Shown here in pieces: positions 17,903 to 28,253 of a DNA stretch of 64,000 nucleotides. Source of the DNA: Alteromonas salexigens (lineage in GTDB: Bacteria > Pseudomonadota > Gammaproteobacteria > Enterobacterales > Alteromonadaceae); assembly GCF_025628895.1 (NCBI RefSeq), contig NZ_JAOTJC010000007.1, forward strand, positions 186,001 to 250,000. The letters are read 5' to 3'. Within the stretch, counting starts at the first letter, position 1. Each line of letters starts with the position of its first letter. The position numbers and the translations under genes were made by a program. The notes beneath the pieces are model-generated. The model was not told where the DNA came from, ran no database searches, and worked only from the letters and a program-made list of their open reading frames with translations.

Positions 17903-19504
17903 TCAGGGTTGGTAGTAGGTCGCCGCACCAGGGCCCACCGGCATACCGAGCAGGAACACCCAGGTGAAGAACAGCAAGGTCCAGCCCAGGATAAATACCA
18001 TAGAATACGGCAGCATCATGGCAATGAGCGTACCCATGCCTAAGTTTTTCTGATACCTCGCGGCCATGGCCAGGATCAGACCGAAATAGCTCATCATGGG
18101 TGAGATAACGTTCGTTACCGAGTCACCAATACGGTATGCCGCCTGGATCACCTCTGGGGCATAGCCTATCAGCATCAGCATAGGTACGAAGATAGGTGCT
18201 GTTACTGCCCATTGCGCAGACGCACTGCCCAGCGACAGGTTAACCACCCCACACATCAGAATAAACAGGATGAACACCGAGGGACCGTCCAGGCCTACGG
18301 CCTGCAACATAGCCGCCCCTTTCACCGCCAGCACGGTGCCAAGGTTCGTCCATTTGAAGAAGGCTACAAACTGTGCAGCAAAAAATACCAGCGTAATGTA
18401 CAAGCCCATGGCGCCCATGCTCTTGGACATGGCATCAATAATGTCGCGGTCGTTCTTCATGGTGCCGGCCACACGGCCATACACAAAGCCCGGGATCGCA
18501 AAGGTAATAAAGATAAAGGCCACAATCCCTTTCAGAAACGGCGAACCCGCCACTTCACCGGTTTCCGGGTGACGTAAGATACCGTTCTCAGGTACTACCG
18601 TAAGCGCCAGTACGCCACACACCGCCACAAACGCCAGACCTGCCATCTTCAGCGCTTTCTTTTCCTGCGCTGTCGGCGCTTCCATAGACTGCTTTTCCAG
18701 CTCTACAGATGCGTCCTCTTCATTAAATTTGCCAAGCCGCGGCTCAACAATCTTTTCCGTCACCAGGGCGCCCATTGTGGCCACCACAAAGGTACTGATG
18801 AACATGAAGTACCAGTTGACCTCCGGACCTACGCTGTAGTCCGGGTCAATCATATGCGCGGCGGCTTCGGTGATCCCCGATAACAGCGGATCCACGGTAC
18901 CCAGCAGCAGGTTCGCGCTGTAACCGGCGGAAACACCGGCAAATGCAGCCGCCAGGCCTGCCAGCGGGTGACGTCCTAATGAATGGAATATCATGGCGGC
19001 CAGTGGAATTAATACCACGTAACCTAATTCTGAGGCGGTGTTAGACACGATACCGGCAAATACTATAGCGAAGGTCACCACCCGCTTTGAGGCGTTCATG
19101 ACCAGAGCCCGCATAGCGGCAGACAGCAAGCCTGAATGTTCGGCCACCGACACACCCAGCAAGGCGACTAACACGGTGCCCAGTGGCGCGAAGCCGGTAA
19201 AGTTAGTGACCAGGCCGGTCACAATACGTTGTAAGCCTTCGGCACTCATCAGTGAGATGACTTCAATCATGCCATCAGCGTCACGGCCTTTCGCGCCTTC
19301 CGGGCGGGGATCGGCCACGGCAATATCAAAGTAACCCAGTATCCCACTGAGCAGAACGATAAATACCGATAGCATTGCGAACAGGGTAACCGGATGCGGT
19401 AACAGATTACCCAGCCACTCGACGGTGGCCAAAAAGCGTGAAAACAGACCGCCCTGTTGGGGTTCCTGGGGCCTGTCCTCTGTGTTTACATTTTCAGAAG
19501 CCAA
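17903..19504 (-). CDS. AbgT family transporter
   Basis: A 533-residue inner-membrane protein with about 11-13 hydrophobic segments, matching the AbgT (p-aminobenzoyl-glutamate) transporter family. Family markers include an N-terminal ETVEWLGNLLPHP-like block (ATVEWLGNLLPHPVTLF), the repeat region SELGYVVLIPLAAMIFHSLGRHP and the end block APEVIQAAYRIGDSVTNVISPMMSYFG. E. coli AbgT takes up p-aminobenzoyl-glutamate; relatives in other marine bacteria export sulfonamides or folate breakdown products. No abgA/abgB hydrolase lies nearby, so an export role is possible. The 5' leader can form alternative hairpins (see findings). Confidence 0.9.
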   Translation of the reverse strand: MASENVNTEDRPQEPQQGGLFSRFLATVEWLGNLLPHPVTLFAMLSVFIVLLSGILGYFDIAVADPRPEGAKGRDADGMIEVISLMSAEGLQRIVTGLVTNFTGFAPLGTVLVALLGVSVAEHSGLLSAAMRALVMNASKRVVTFAIVFAGIVSNTASELGYVVLIPLAAMIFHSLGRHPLAGLAAAFAGVSAGYSANLLLGTVDPLLSGITEAAAHMIDPDYSVGPEVNWYFMFISTFVVATMGALVTEKIVEPRLGKFNEEDASVELEKQSMEAPTAQEKKALKMAGLAFVAVCGVLALTVVPENGILRHPETGEVAGSPFLKGIVAFIFITFAIPGFVYGRVAGTMKNDRDIIDAMSKSMGAMGLYITLVFFAAQFVAFFKWTNLGTVLAVKGAAMLQAVGLDGPSVFILFILMCGVVNLSLGSASAQWAVTAPIFVPMLMLIGYAPEVIQAAYRIGDSVTNVISPMMSYFGLILAMAARYQKNLGMGTLIAMMLPYSMVFILGWTLLFFTWVFLLGMPVGPGAATYYQP

Positions 19505-19883
19505 AACTTTCTCTCTGTGGTTAACGGATCCGGTCAGTAACAGGGTCTCATGAATACGGGCAAGGCCCGTCCTGCACAGCGCAGGTAAACGGATGCGCCT
19601 GCGCCAAAACCGGATCTCAACTACTTAAGCGGCGCAATTCTACCTGATTCTGGGGTTGTTTTGCAGTCGGACGCTGAATAATTCGACGGTGGATGTAAAG
19701 CAAAGGTAAATAGTTGTAACCTTCGGCAAAGCGTCGCCACCGATTTCGGACGGAGCATAGGCCGGTTTCCTCACGTCCCTCCTTCACTGAGCGGTTCCTG
19801 TCGGCGCGTTAAACCATCCCCTGGACATAAAAAAAGCCGGTCTGAGACCGGCTTTTTACTGTGTTGTTTTTTAGTGTTATCAC
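19505..19883. other. Intergenic region between hflC and the AbgT gene
   Basis: No gene is supported in these 379 bases. Near the left side, in the leader of the leftward abgT-like gene, are hairpins ACGGGC-AAG-GCCCGT (19556-19570) and two competing stems that share GCAGG (19571-19604). On the right is the hflC terminator (19836-19852). The middle has no clear promoter match that I trust. Confidence 0.6.
19831..19857 (-). terminator. Terminator after hflC
   Basis: The stem GCCGGTC-TGA-GACCGGC (19836-19852), bordered by A and T runs on both sides, lies downstream of the hflC stop at 19884. It ends the long leftward nnr-to-hflC block. Confidence 0.85.
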
Positions 19884-20774
19884 TTACTGGTCGGAACGAC
19901 CACCTTTAGCATTCATATACCGGAAGAACTCGCTGTCCGGCTCCACAACCAGGATATCCTGCTTGCTGTTGAAGCTCTGTTTATACGCGTCCATGCTACG
20001 CAGGAAGCTATAAAACTCAGGGTTTTGTGAATACGCATCAGCGTAAATTTCTGCAGCCAGTGCATCACCTTCACCACGCACCTGACGCAGGTTACGTTCG
20101 GCGTCGGCCAGCATAACGGTGACTTTCGCATCGATGTCCGCTTTGATCACTTCCGCCTGTTCCTGACCTTCTGAACGGTGCTCCCGGGCCACCGCGGCAC
20201 GTTCTGCACGCATGCGCTGGAAGATGGAGTTGCTGACTTCGGTAGGCAGGTTAATTTGCTTAACCCGCACATCCACAATCGCAATGCCCAGCTCGTTAGA
20301 CGAGGTAGAAGCCTGCTTCATTGCCTGGTCCATCAACGCCGTACGTTCACCGGAAACAATCTGCGAAATAGTACGGGTACCGAATTCAGAACGCAGTCCG
20401 TTGTTCACTTTCTGCTTTAACAGCGCTTCTGCCTGCAACTTATTGCCGCCGGTAGACAGGTAATAAGTGGCAAAATCTTCAATACGCCATTTCACATAAG
20501 AATCAACGATCAGGTCTTTTTTCTCCGCCGTTACAAAGCGATCAGCCTGGTCATCCAGAGTCTGGATACGGGCTGGCAACTTTTTAACCGAGTCAATAAA
20601 CGGTATTTTAAAGTGCAGGCCAGGTTCAAAGACCACGGTTTCACCGCTGGCTTCATCGCGCTGAACTTTACCAAACTGAATGACAATGGCGCGCTCACCC
20701 TCTCTCACCTGAAACAGTGAGCCGGTGGCCAGCACAGCCAGAATTACCAGGATAATAATCGATAAATTTTTCAT
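19884..20774 (-). CDS. hflC: Protease modulator HflC
   Basis: A 296-residue SPFH/prohibitin-family membrane protein. A single N-terminal membrane helix (about 4-22, LSIIILVILAVLATGSLF) anchors it, with the SPFH domain (about 22-190) and a coiled-coil rich in charged residues on the periplasmic side. With HflK it forms the large cage around FtsH that limits access of membrane protein substrates. The start lies six bases past the hflK stop. It is the last gene of the block, closed by a strong terminator. Confidence 0.95.
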   Translation of the reverse strand: MKNLSIIILVILAVLATGSLFQVREGERAIVIQFGKVQRDEASGETVVFEPGLHFKIPFIDSVKKLPARIQTLDDQADRFVTAEKKDLIVDSYVKWRIEDFATYYLSTGGNKLQAEALLKQKVNNGLRSEFGTRTISQIVSGERTALMDQAMKQASTSSNELGIAIVDVRVKQINLPTEVSNSIFQRMRAERAAVAREHRSEGQEQAEVIKADIDAKVTVMLADAERNLRQVRGEGDALAAEIYADAYSQNPEFYSFLRSMDAYKQSFNSKQDILVVEPDSEFFRYMNAKGGRSDQ

Positions 20775-20780
20775 GCGTTA

Positions 20781-21929
20781 TTATCTCCCTTCCCGTGAAC
20801 TGCCACCGCGTAAACCAGGTGACGGATTGGAGTTACGGTTGCGCTGCATATTGTCATTATTTTGATTTTGAAGCCCTTCCAGTGAGTTGCGACTCGCTTT
20901 CGTCGCGCTGCCTGACTGGCGTTCCATGATTTTATCCAGCGGCAAGTACATCATGCTGTTGCCATTCTGGCTGTCCACCAGGATTTTGCTGGTGTTGCTG
21001 AACACCTCTTCCATGGTTTCCAGGTAAATCCGTTCGCGGGTAACTGTTGGCGCGCGTTCATACTGGGGCAGTAGCTCAGAGAACCGGGCGACTTCACCCT
21101 GCGCTTCCAGAATGACTCGCTCTTTGTAAGCCTGGGCTTCTTCGTTCATACGATTCACCTGACCACGGGCGCGGGGTTCAATTTCCCGGGCGTAGGCTTC
21201 GGCTTCACGGATGAAGCGCTGCTCATCTTCCTGTGCGGAAATAGCGTCATCAAACGCATCTTTCACCTGATCCGGTGGCCGCGCGTCACGGAAGTTCATA
21301 TCTACAATAGATACGCCCATGTTGTAGGGTTCCAGAATAGCCTGAAGCTCTTCCCATACACGTTGACGGGTTACTTCACGACCATCCGTCAGCACATCGT
21401 CCATAGTAGAGTGACCTACTACGTAGCGAATGGCACTGTCCAGCGCCTGGCTCAGGCTGGTTTCCGGATTTTCCACGGCAAAGGTCCAGCGATACGGGTC
21501 AACAATACGGTATTGCATCTCCATCTGAACCTGCACCACGTTTTCATCTTCTGTCAGCATTGAACCTGAAGACGACTGATCGCGAATAGACTGCACGTCT
21601 ACCGGCACCACTGAGTCAACAAAGGTGGGTGCCCAACGCAGGCCCGGCTCAACCTGTTCGTGATAATCACCAAACCGCAGTACAACCCCGCGCTCAGCTT
21701 CACGAATGGTATAAAACCCGCTGATAAACCAGATAATGACCAACAGGCCAACCAGTATACCTGCACCAATGCCACCCAGGTTCTTACCTGAGCCGCCATT
21801 GCCGCCCTTCTTTCCGAATTTACCGAAGAGATTTTTGAACACATCGTCCAAATCCGGGGGCCCCTGATCGCGACCACCACGGTTCTTCCAGGGGTCATTA
21901 TTATTGCCACCCGGCTCATTCCAAGCCAT
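20781..21929 (-). CDS. hflK: Protease modulator HflK
   Basis: A 382-residue partner of HflC. The N-terminus is glycine/asparagine-rich and cytosolic (MAWNEPGGNNNDPW), followed by a membrane helix near 55-75 (GIGAGILVGLLVIIWFISGFYTI, split by its glycine start), an SPFH domain and a coiled coil, and a Gln/Asn/Arg-rich tail (NNDNMQRNRNSNPSPG). This layout matches E. coli HflK, though shorter than its 419 residues. It follows hflX with 77 bases between, room for a separate promoter. Confidence 0.95.
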   Translation of the reverse strand: MAWNEPGGNNNDPWKNRGGRDQGPPDLDDVFKNLFGKFGKKGGNGGSGKNLGGIGAGILVGLLVIIWFISGFYTIREAERGVVLRFGDYHEQVEPGLRWAPTFVDSVVPVDVQSIRDQSSSGSMLTEDENVVQVQMEMQYRIVDPYRWTFAVENPETSLSQALDSAIRYVVGHSTMDDVLTDGREVTRQRVWEELQAILEPYNMGVSIVDMNFRDARPPDQVKDAFDDAISAQEDEQRFIREAEAYAREIEPRARGQVNRMNEEAQAYKERVILEAQGEVARFSELLPQYERAPTVTRERIYLETMEEVFSNTSKILVDSQNGNSMMYLPLDKIMERQSGSATKASRNSLEGLQNQNNDNMQRNRNSNPSPGLRGGSSREGR

Positions 21930-22006
21930 GCTGATACTCCATAAATGATTAATAATTCTTCTTATCGAAGCTGCTACGTCGTTGCATTATCCGTAATGTA
22001 TAGCAA

Positions 22007-23296
22007 TCAGTGACGTACCACAAAGTTCGACAAACCTTCATCCAGCCTTTTTTCCAGACGGTTCCAGTCTGCAGATGGCATACGCACATCTACAACCCAG
22101 TCGCCATCGTCGTCGTATGATTCGTTGGATATACAATTGAGCTCATACAGCACCCCGATCAGGTTGCTCTGAGCCGGTGGTATCCGCAGCGTGTAGCTTA
22201 CCATGCTTTGCGCCAGACATTCTGTCAATGCCTCGCTCAGCAGTTGCGTACCTTCGCCAGTCTGAGCTGATAACCACACACGAATCGGGACACCGTCTTC
22301 GTTTCTGTCTATACGCGGTGCGACGTCGTCGAGTTTATCAATTTTATTACAGATAACGAGTTGTTGTATGTCACCTGCCTCAATTTCGTCCAGTACGTCG
22401 TTTACTTCGTCCATGGTTTCCCGGTAACCGGCATCGGCTACATCCACCACGTGCAGTAACAAGTCGGCTTCCTGCGTTTCCTGTAGTGTGGCTTTGAACG
22501 CTGCCACCAGGTCATGGGGCAAATGACGAATAAAACCAACGGTGTCAGCCAGGATTGCCGGGCCCACGTCTTGCAACTCCAGCTTACGTAGCGTGGGGTC
22601 CAGCGTCGCGAACAGCTGATCGGCAGCATATACGTGGGCATTGGTTATGGTATTGAACAAGGTCGATTTCCCGGCGTTGGTGTAACCCACCAACGAGACC
22701 GTAGGAATTTCCGCCCGCTTGCGCGACCGGCGGCCCTGCTCACGCTGCCGCTGCACCTTTTCTAGCCGCCGCAGAATAGATTTTATCCGCCCCCGCAATA
22801 AGCGACGGTCAGTTTCCAGCTGGGTTTCACCTGGTCCACGCAGCCCGATCCCGCCTTTCTGTCTCTCGAGGTGGGTCCAGCCGCGGATAAGGCGGGTAGA
22901 AATGTGCCGTAATTGCGCGAGCTCAACCTGTAGCTTACCTTCGTGCGTACGGGCGCGTTGCGCGAAAATATCGAGAATAAGACCAGTGCGGTCCAATACC
23001 CGGCATTTACATACGGATTCGAGGTTACGCTCTTGTGACGGCGACAATGAATGATTGAAGATCACCACATTGGCGTCATGGGCTTTGACTGCCGCTGCAA
23101 TTTCTTCAGCTTTTCCGGAACCAACGAAATACTTAGCCTGCGGGGCGTTGCGCGATGTGGTAAGCACATCCACCGCATTCACCCCGGCAGAAGATACCAG
23201 CAATTCTAGCTCTGCCAGATCTTCCTTACTGTTTTCGTCAGTAAAGTTTACATGAACGAGTATCGCCTGTTCACCGGCCTCATAACGGTCAAACAA
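22007..23296 (-). CDS. hflX: GTPase HflX
   Basis: A 429-residue ribosome-associated GTPase that splits stalled or hibernating 70S ribosomes, notably under heat stress. The HflX domain with KGGIGLRGPGETQLE (about 147-161) precedes the G domain: P-loop VGYTNAGKST (203-212), DTVGF and NKID motifs. It lies 17 bases behind hfq in the classic miaA-hfq-hflX order. Confidence 0.95.
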   Translation of the reverse strand: MFDRYEAGEQAILVHVNFTDENSKEDLAELELLVSSAGVNAVDVLTTSRNAPQAKYFVGSGKAEEIAAAVKAHDANVVIFNHSLSPSQERNLESVCKCRVLDRTGLILDIFAQRARTHEGKLQVELAQLRHISTRLIRGWTHLERQKGGIGLRGPGETQLETDRRLLRGRIKSILRRLEKVQRQREQGRRSRKRAEIPTVSLVGYTNAGKSTLFNTITNAHVYAADQLFATLDPTLRKLELQDVGPAILADTVGFIRHLPHDLVAAFKATLQETQEADLLLHVVDVADAGYRETMDEVNDVLDEIEAGDIQQLVICNKIDKLDDVAPRIDRNEDGVPIRVWLSAQTGEGTQLLSEALTECLAQSMVSYTLRIPPAQSNLIGVLYELNCISNESYDDDGDWVVDVRMPSADWNRLEKRLDEGLSNFVVRH

Positions 23297-23313
23297 GCTG
23301 TGTACCTTTCTGT

Positions 23314-23568
23314 TTATTCACTTTTAGTATTTTCTGTATCTCCTTGGGTAGCGCTCGGCATTGTAATTGCTCTGGCTGGGACAACCGTAGAGATGGCATG
23401 TTTATATACCATCTGGCTCACTGTGTTTTTCAACAGAATGACAAACTGGTCAAATGATTCTACCTGACCCTGAAGTTTAATTCCGTTAACCAGGTAGATA
23501 GACACAGGAATACGTTCCTTTCGTAACGCATTTAAAAATGGGTCTTGTAATGATTGCCCTTTAGCCAT
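23314..23568 (-). CDS. hfq: RNA chaperone Hfq
   Basis: An 84-residue Sm-like protein that pairs small RNAs with mRNAs. Sm1 (residues about 8-45, [22 protein letters not shown]) and Sm2 with the YKHAIST signature (55-61) are intact. The C-terminal tail is only about 18 residues and acidic, shorter than in E. coli (102 residues in total), which is common in this order and usually affects small-RNA recycling rather than binding. It sits between miaA and hflX. Confidence 0.96.
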   Translation of the reverse strand: MAKGQSLQDPFLNALRKERIPVSIYLVNGIKLQGQVESFDQFVILLKNTVSQMVYKHAISTVVPARAITMPSATQGDTENTKSE

Positions 23569-23650
23569 TTGAAATCCTTAGTTTTTATTATTTCAGTAAC
23601 GAACAATGCTGCTTGCTACCGCGCGTCTAATATATATCACACTGTTTATA

Positions 23651-24586
23651 TTAAAGTGTGACTTTTGCTGTAATTTTAGTCAAATTATCTTTAGCAAATG
23701 TGTCAAGCCAGGTTGCCCCTTGCCATCCACGCAGCCAGGTTAACTGCCGCTTGGCTAATTGGCGGGTAGCAATAATACCCCGCTCGCGCATTTCCGCATA
23801 GCTAATTTGCCCATCCAGATACTGCCATGCCTGTCGGTATCCCACAGAGCGTATAGAGGGTAAATCCTCATGCAGATCACCCCGGCGGTGAAGTTTTTCC
23901 ACCTCGGCAATAAATCCACTCGCCAGCATCTGGTCAAATCGTTCGGCAATACGCTGGTGTAACACCGCGCGTTCTTCGGGGGCAATCACAAACTGTGCAA
24001 TGTCGTATGGACACTGTTGCCCCTTTTCCTGTTGCCACGCCGTCAGCGTTTTACCGGTACTGCGGTACACTTCCAGTGCCCGCGTGATGCGTTGTGGATC
24101 ATTAGGATGTATTCTGTTCCCACTGACCGTATCAACGTCACAAAGTTCCGCATGCAATGCCTGCCAACCGCGTTCTATGGATTCCTTTTCTATCTGCGCA
24201 CGAATTGCTTCGTCAGACTTAGGTAATGGCGAAATTCCATTTATCAAGGCATTGAAGTACATCATTGTTCCGCCCACCAACACCGGCACCCGGCCACGGC
24301 TATGAATTTCGCCAATCAACCGCACCGCATCAGCGACAAACTCTGCCACAGAATACGACTCCGAGGGGTCCAATGTGTCAATCAGCCAGTGCGGAACCGC
24401 CGCCTGCTCTTCCCCAGTTGGCTTGGCCGTGCCAATGTCCATGCCCCGATACACCAGCGCGGAATCGACACTGATAATCTCGCAATCTACCTGGTCAGCC
24501 AGTTGTAATGCCAGCCCGGTTTTACCTGAGGCGGTTGGCCCCATAATTGCCACCACGGGCGCTGCATCTTTTGTGCCACTAGCCAT
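23651..24586 (-). CDS. miaA: tRNA dimethylallyltransferase MiaA
   Basis: This enzyme adds a dimethylallyl group to A37 of tRNAs reading codons that begin with U. The P-loop GPTASGKT is at about 16-23 and the substrate-binding [16 protein letters not shown] follows. I use ATG 24586, which overlaps the end of mutL by eight bases and gives 311 residues, the usual length; the open frame extends 17 codons upstream inside mutL without supporting evidence. It is followed after 82 bases by hfq, whose own promoters lie inside miaA in E. coli. Confidence 0.93.
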   Translation of the reverse strand: MASGTKDAAPVVAIMGPTASGKTGLALQLADQVDCEIISVDSALVYRGMDIGTAKPTGEEQAAVPHWLIDTLDPSESYSVAEFVADAVRLIGEIHSRGRVPVLVGGTMMYFNALINGISPLPKSDEAIRAQIEKESIERGWQALHAELCDVDTVSGNRIHPNDPQRITRALEVYRSTGKTLTAWQQEKGQQCPYDIAQFVIAPEERAVLHQRIAERFDQMLASGFIAEVEKLHRRGDLHEDLPSIRSVGYRQAWQYLDGQISYAEMRERGIIATRQLAKRQLTWLRGWQGATWLDTFAKDNLTKITAKVTL

Positions 24587-26330
24587 TATCTTGTTCCATA
24601 AATGCGCATACTGTTTCTGCAGTGCGGACTTTACCAAACTCAGTTATCCATTCCCACTGGTCCGCCACCGCCTGCGCATCAAACCACTGCCACACAGCGG
24701 TCATGACGGCGTCGTCCTGTTCGCTGACGACTTTCGCCAGTGCCGCAATGATGTCTGCCCGACTGGCTACCTCTGCATCCACCAGCGCGCTAAACCACGC
24801 CAGCCAGGGCCAGTGACGGGTGCCTGCGGGCACCTGTTGTAAGCGTATTTTGCCGGCTACCCTGTCCACCGCTAAATTCACTTCGGCCAGCGCCCGCAGG
24901 GTCGTGTCGGTTACCTGGCTGGCGGTTATCGATACGGGCATTAATAGTGGCTGCGAGGTGCTAGCCCCGCTAAGCGTTTCGGTAAGCCAGGGACGGGCCA
25001 GGTCGTGGACCTGCAGTAAAATAACCTGCTGGTCACGGGCATATAACCGCGACGACGGGCTTATGGTTAATGCAGAGCGACTCGATGAGGGAGTTTGCAA
25101 CGTGTCGCCAGTTGGCGTCATCAATTGCTGATAGTTGGTCTGGGACTGACGGTCGCTTACCTGCCGCGACGGTGATGACATGCCGCCGCGGGGTCCGGCA
25201 CTATGACCCGCCCCGTGCTGCGGCGGGCTCATGCGTGGCGTGCGGCTGGCAGCGGGTGCGTCCGGTATGCTCGACAGCGGACGTATGTAGTCGTGGGTCA
25301 CAGGGCTCTCTGCGGCACCCGCTGATGCATAGTCTGACTGGGGCTGCAGAGCATCAGCCACCGTTTTACTGATAAAATCATGCACCAGACGGCTCTGCTG
25401 GAAGCGTACCTCGTGTTTGGCCGGATGCACATTCACGTCTACATCACTTGGGGGAACCGTAAGGTATACTACAAACGCCGGTTGCTCGACGGTGCCCCAG
25501 GCTGACTCATAGGCCTGACGGATGGCATGCAAAATCAGTTTATCGCGCATCCCCCTGCCGTTGACAAAGCTGAACTGACAATCGGTACTGCTACGCAGCA
25601 CATGCTCATTGCCAAGCCACGCCTCCAGCGTTATGCCATGGTATTCACTGTGACAGTACACCGCATTGCGAACAAATTTTTGTCCGGCCACTGCCGCGAT
25701 ACGGGCGGCAAAATCTGTTTTATCCACGGCCAGAAAACGGCGCATGACCTTGTCGTTATGCCGCAAAATAAACGTGACTTCAGGATGGCTGAGGGCAATG
25801 CGCCGGATTACATCATCGATATGCTGAAACTCGGTTTTTTCGGCACGCAGGAATTTGCGGCGGGCGGGTGTATTGTAGAACAGATCCGCTACATCAATGG
25901 TAGTGCCATCGGGGTGGGCGACCGGATTCAGCTTTACTGCCATCTCCCGGCCTTCACAGTGGGCCTGCCAGGCTTGCGCCTGGCTGGCCGGCTTTGAAGT
26001 AAGGGTCAGCCGGCTGACCGAGCTGATACTGGCCAGCGCCTCGCCCCGAAAACCCAGCGAAAGAATTTGTTCCAGATCATCCAGCGTACTTATTTTACTG
26101 GTGGCATGGCGACTGAGCGCCAGCTCCAGCTCCTGCTTATCAATGCCGCAACCATTGTCGCGCAATCGAATACGCTTGTGCCCGCCCTTTTCAATATCAA
26201 TTTCAATTTTGCTGGCACCGGCGTCCAGGCTGTTTTCAACCAGCTCTTTCACCACCGATGCGGGACGTTCTACCACTTCCCCCGCGGCAATCTGGTTGGC
26301 CAGCCGGGGCGGCAAGAGTTGTATTGGCAA
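24579..26330 (-). CDS. mutL: DNA mismatch repair protein MutL
   Basis: A 583-residue mismatch repair mediator that links MutS to downstream nuclease and helicase. The N-terminal GHKL ATPase has [11 protein letters not shown] (28-38), DNGCGI (58-63), HATSKI and [11 protein letters not shown] long linker rich in Pro/Ser/Gln follows (about 340-440), then the dimerisation domain. I do not see the DQHAxxExxxxE endonuclease motif at the C-terminus, consistent with a MutH-dependent pathway as in E. coli. It begins 25 bases past the amiB stop and overlaps miaA by eight bases. Confidence 0.95.
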   Translation of the reverse strand: MPIQLLPPRLANQIAAGEVVERPASVVKELVENSLDAGASKIEIDIEKGGHKRIRLRDNGCGIDKQELELALSRHATSKISTLDDLEQILSLGFRGEALASISSVSRLTLTSKPASQAQAWQAHCEGREMAVKLNPVAHPDGTTIDVADLFYNTPARRKFLRAEKTEFQHIDDVIRRIALSHPEVTFILRHNDKVMRRFLAVDKTDFAARIAAVAGQKFVRNAVYCHSEYHGITLEAWLGNEHVLRSSTDCQFSFVNGRGMRDKLILHAIRQAYESAWGTVEQPAFVVYLTVPPSDVDVNVHPAKHEVRFQQSRLVHDFISKTVADALQPQSDYASAGAAESPVTHDYIRPLSSIPDAPAASRTPRMSPPQHGAGHSAGPRGGMSSPSRQVSDRQSQTNYQQLMTPTGDTLQTPSSSRSALTISPSSRLYARDQQVILLQVHDLARPWLTETLSGASTSQPLLMPVSITASQVTDTTLRALAEVNLAVDRVAGKIRLQQVPAGTRHWPWLAWFSALVDAEVASRADIIAALAKVVSEQDDAVMTAVWQWFDAQAVADQWEWITEFGKVRTAETVCAFMEQDNG

Positions 26331-26355
26331 GACGGTATCCGTTATTTGTGGGTTG

Positions 26356-27711
26356 TCAGGTACTGGGAATGGTCAGCACCTGACCAATCTGTACCACATC
26401 GTTACGCAGGTTATTGGCTTCTTTAATGCTGCTGACTTTGACGTTGTAGCGTTGTGCCAGCAAGGATAAAGACTCGCCGCTGCGGACCTTGTGTGTGCGG
26501 TTGCGTTCTTTCTGGGCCGCCCAAAGCGTCCCGTCCGGCGGTACCTGGCGGAAATAGCGCTTGGCGGCGCCAAAAATAGAGTTTGCCAGCCGCTCCCGGT
26601 ATGCCGCCCAGTTAAGGTTTTTCTCTTCCTGGGGATTGGAAATAAAGCCTACCTCAACCAGAATCGACGGAATATCCGGGGCGGTCAATACTGCCAGGCT
26701 GGCCGCCTGCGGTCTTTTCTTATGCATTTTCGTGACTTTACCCAGTTCCTGAATAACTTTGTTACTTAGATCGTAACTGGCTGCCATGCTGTGATCCATC
26801 GACAACCCCAGAATAGTTTCAGCCAGATAGCGCTCACTGGCTTTGTCGGTGATTACTTCAGCAGCACCACCCAGTAACTGAGAGTGTTGTTCAGTGCGCT
26901 CCATCCAGCGGCCTAACTCGGTATCTGCACGACCGGTAGAAAGCACCCATACCGAGCCTCCCCGAGGCTGCGGCTGATGAAACGCGTCGGCGTGAATAGA
27001 CACCAGCAAATCCGCCTTTTGCTGCCGCGCAATGGCCGGGCGTTTATTCAGTGAAACATAATAGTCACCGGAGCGGGTCATGATGGCGCGCATCCCCGGC
27101 TCCCGGTTTATCCGTGCTTCCAGCTTTTTCGCGACGCTTAGCGTAATATGCTTTTCGTAGGTGCCAGACGGGCCGATTGAGCCCGGATCCTCGCCGCCAT
27201 GGCCGGCATCAATGGCAATAATAATATCCCGGTCACGCTGGTTGCTGAGACTGTCTTTAACTACCTCTGACTGATTACGCGACGACGAGTTAACAGTGTC
27301 TTCCAAATCGATGACCAGACGGTGTCCATAGGGTTTGGTGGGTGTCATGGCGAACAGATTAGGAGAGGCTTTGCGGGTCATATCAATCACCACCCGGGCC
27401 GACTGATTATTCTTCGGGGTGGAGTAACGCACCCGGCGCACCAGTTCGCCGCTCTTATCGATAGCCGGTAAGTCAGCGCTGTCGGAGGTATTGGCCAGGT
27501 CAATCACCAACCGCTCAGGGTTAGAGAGGGTGAAATAGGTAAACTCAGGTGCCTGCTCGAGATCCAGTACCACCCGGGTACTGCCCGGCGATGGCCACAC
27601 CCGCACGCCATCGATGGCATTTTGTGCCGCATGCACGGCCAGGCTCACCAGCCACAGGCAGCTGATGGAAATCAATACGCGTATCATGCTTTGCCTTTTT
27701 GCTCTTCTCAT
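26356..27711 (-). CDS. amiB: N-acetylmuramoyl-L-alanine amidase (AmiB type)
   Basis: A 451-residue periplasmic amidase that splits septal peptidoglycan during cell separation. It has a signal peptide ending around VHAAQ, an AMIN domain (about 30-130) for septal targeting, the zinc-dependent amidase_3 domain (about 160-385; [11 protein letters not shown] and SIHADAF carry ligands, VEVGFISNP the late glutamate) and one C-terminal LysM repeat (about 405-448). ATG 27687 is an alternative start eight codons in; both have AAGG-type binding sites. It needs activation by EnvC/NlpD-type proteins in known systems. Confidence 0.93.
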   Translation of the reverse strand: MRRAKRQSMIRVLISISCLWLVSLAVHAAQNAIDGVRVWPSPGSTRVVLDLEQAPEFTYFTLSNPERLVIDLANTSDSADLPAIDKSGELVRRVRYSTPKNNQSARVVIDMTRKASPNLFAMTPTKPYGHRLVIDLEDTVNSSSRNQSEVVKDSLSNQRDRDIIIAIDAGHGGEDPGSIGPSGTYEKHITLSVAKKLEARINREPGMRAIMTRSGDYYVSLNKRPAIARQQKADLLVSIHADAFHQPQPRGGSVWVLSTGRADTELGRWMERTEQHSQLLGGAAEVITDKASERYLAETILGLSMDHSMAASYDLSNKVIQELGKVTKMHKKRPQAASLAVLTAPDIPSILVEVGFISNPQEEKNLNWAAYRERLANSIFGAAKRYFRQVPPDGTLWAAQKERNRTHKVRSGESLSLLAQRYNVKVSSIKEANNLRNDVVQIGQVLTIPST

Positions 27712-27735
27712 GGTCGCCTTAAGGCCAATGTGGAA

Positions 27736-28218
27736 CTATATGCGCTTACAGTGCTGCAAACATTTACTGCCGTGCAGAGTCTTGGCCTGCACCTGAAAAC
27801 GCCGCCCCTCACCTTCTATGGCTATACTAATCACTAAATCTGCGGATGCCAAGCAGCCCGCGCCCTTTTCCGCCCACTCCACCAGACACAGCGTTTTATC
27901 GCTAAAATAATCCCGAATTCCCATGAATTCGAGTTCTTCCGGATCGGCAAGCCGGTATAAGTCAAAGTGGTACACTGAGACCGCATCCAGCTCATAGGGT
28001 TCAACCAGGGTATAGGTAGGGCTTTTCACGGCACCTGTGTGACCCAGAGACTGAATAAAATGACGGCTAAAAGTGGTTTTGCCGGCGCCAAGATCGCCTT
28101 CAAGGTAGATCACTGACGATGCGGGTAACAACCCCCGCATCGCTTGTGCAAGGTCCCGGGCCAGCGCCCGGGTATCATCTTCAGAGGCGGCAAAAAATGT
28201 GCTGTGTGGGTACGACAT
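27736..28218 (-). CDS. tsaE: tRNA t6A synthesis ATPase TsaE
   Basis: A 160-residue P-loop ATPase needed with TsaB, TsaC and TsaD for the t6A modification of ANN-decoding tRNAs. The P-loop GDLGAGKTT is at 41-49 and the family motif KSPTYTLVEPYE around 64-75. It lies between nnr and amiB as in E. coli (formerly yjeE). Confidence 0.95.
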   Translation of the reverse strand: MSYPHSTFFAASEDDTRALARDLAQAMRGLLPASSVIYLEGDLGAGKTTFSRHFIQSLGHTGAVKSPTYTLVEPYELDAVSVYHFDLYRLADPEELEFMGIRDYFSDKTLCLVEWAEKGAGCLASADLVISIAIEGEGRRFQVQAKTLHGSKCLQHCKRI

Positions 28219-28253
28219 GACAGTTATTCTCTACAACTCGGGCCACGCGGACG

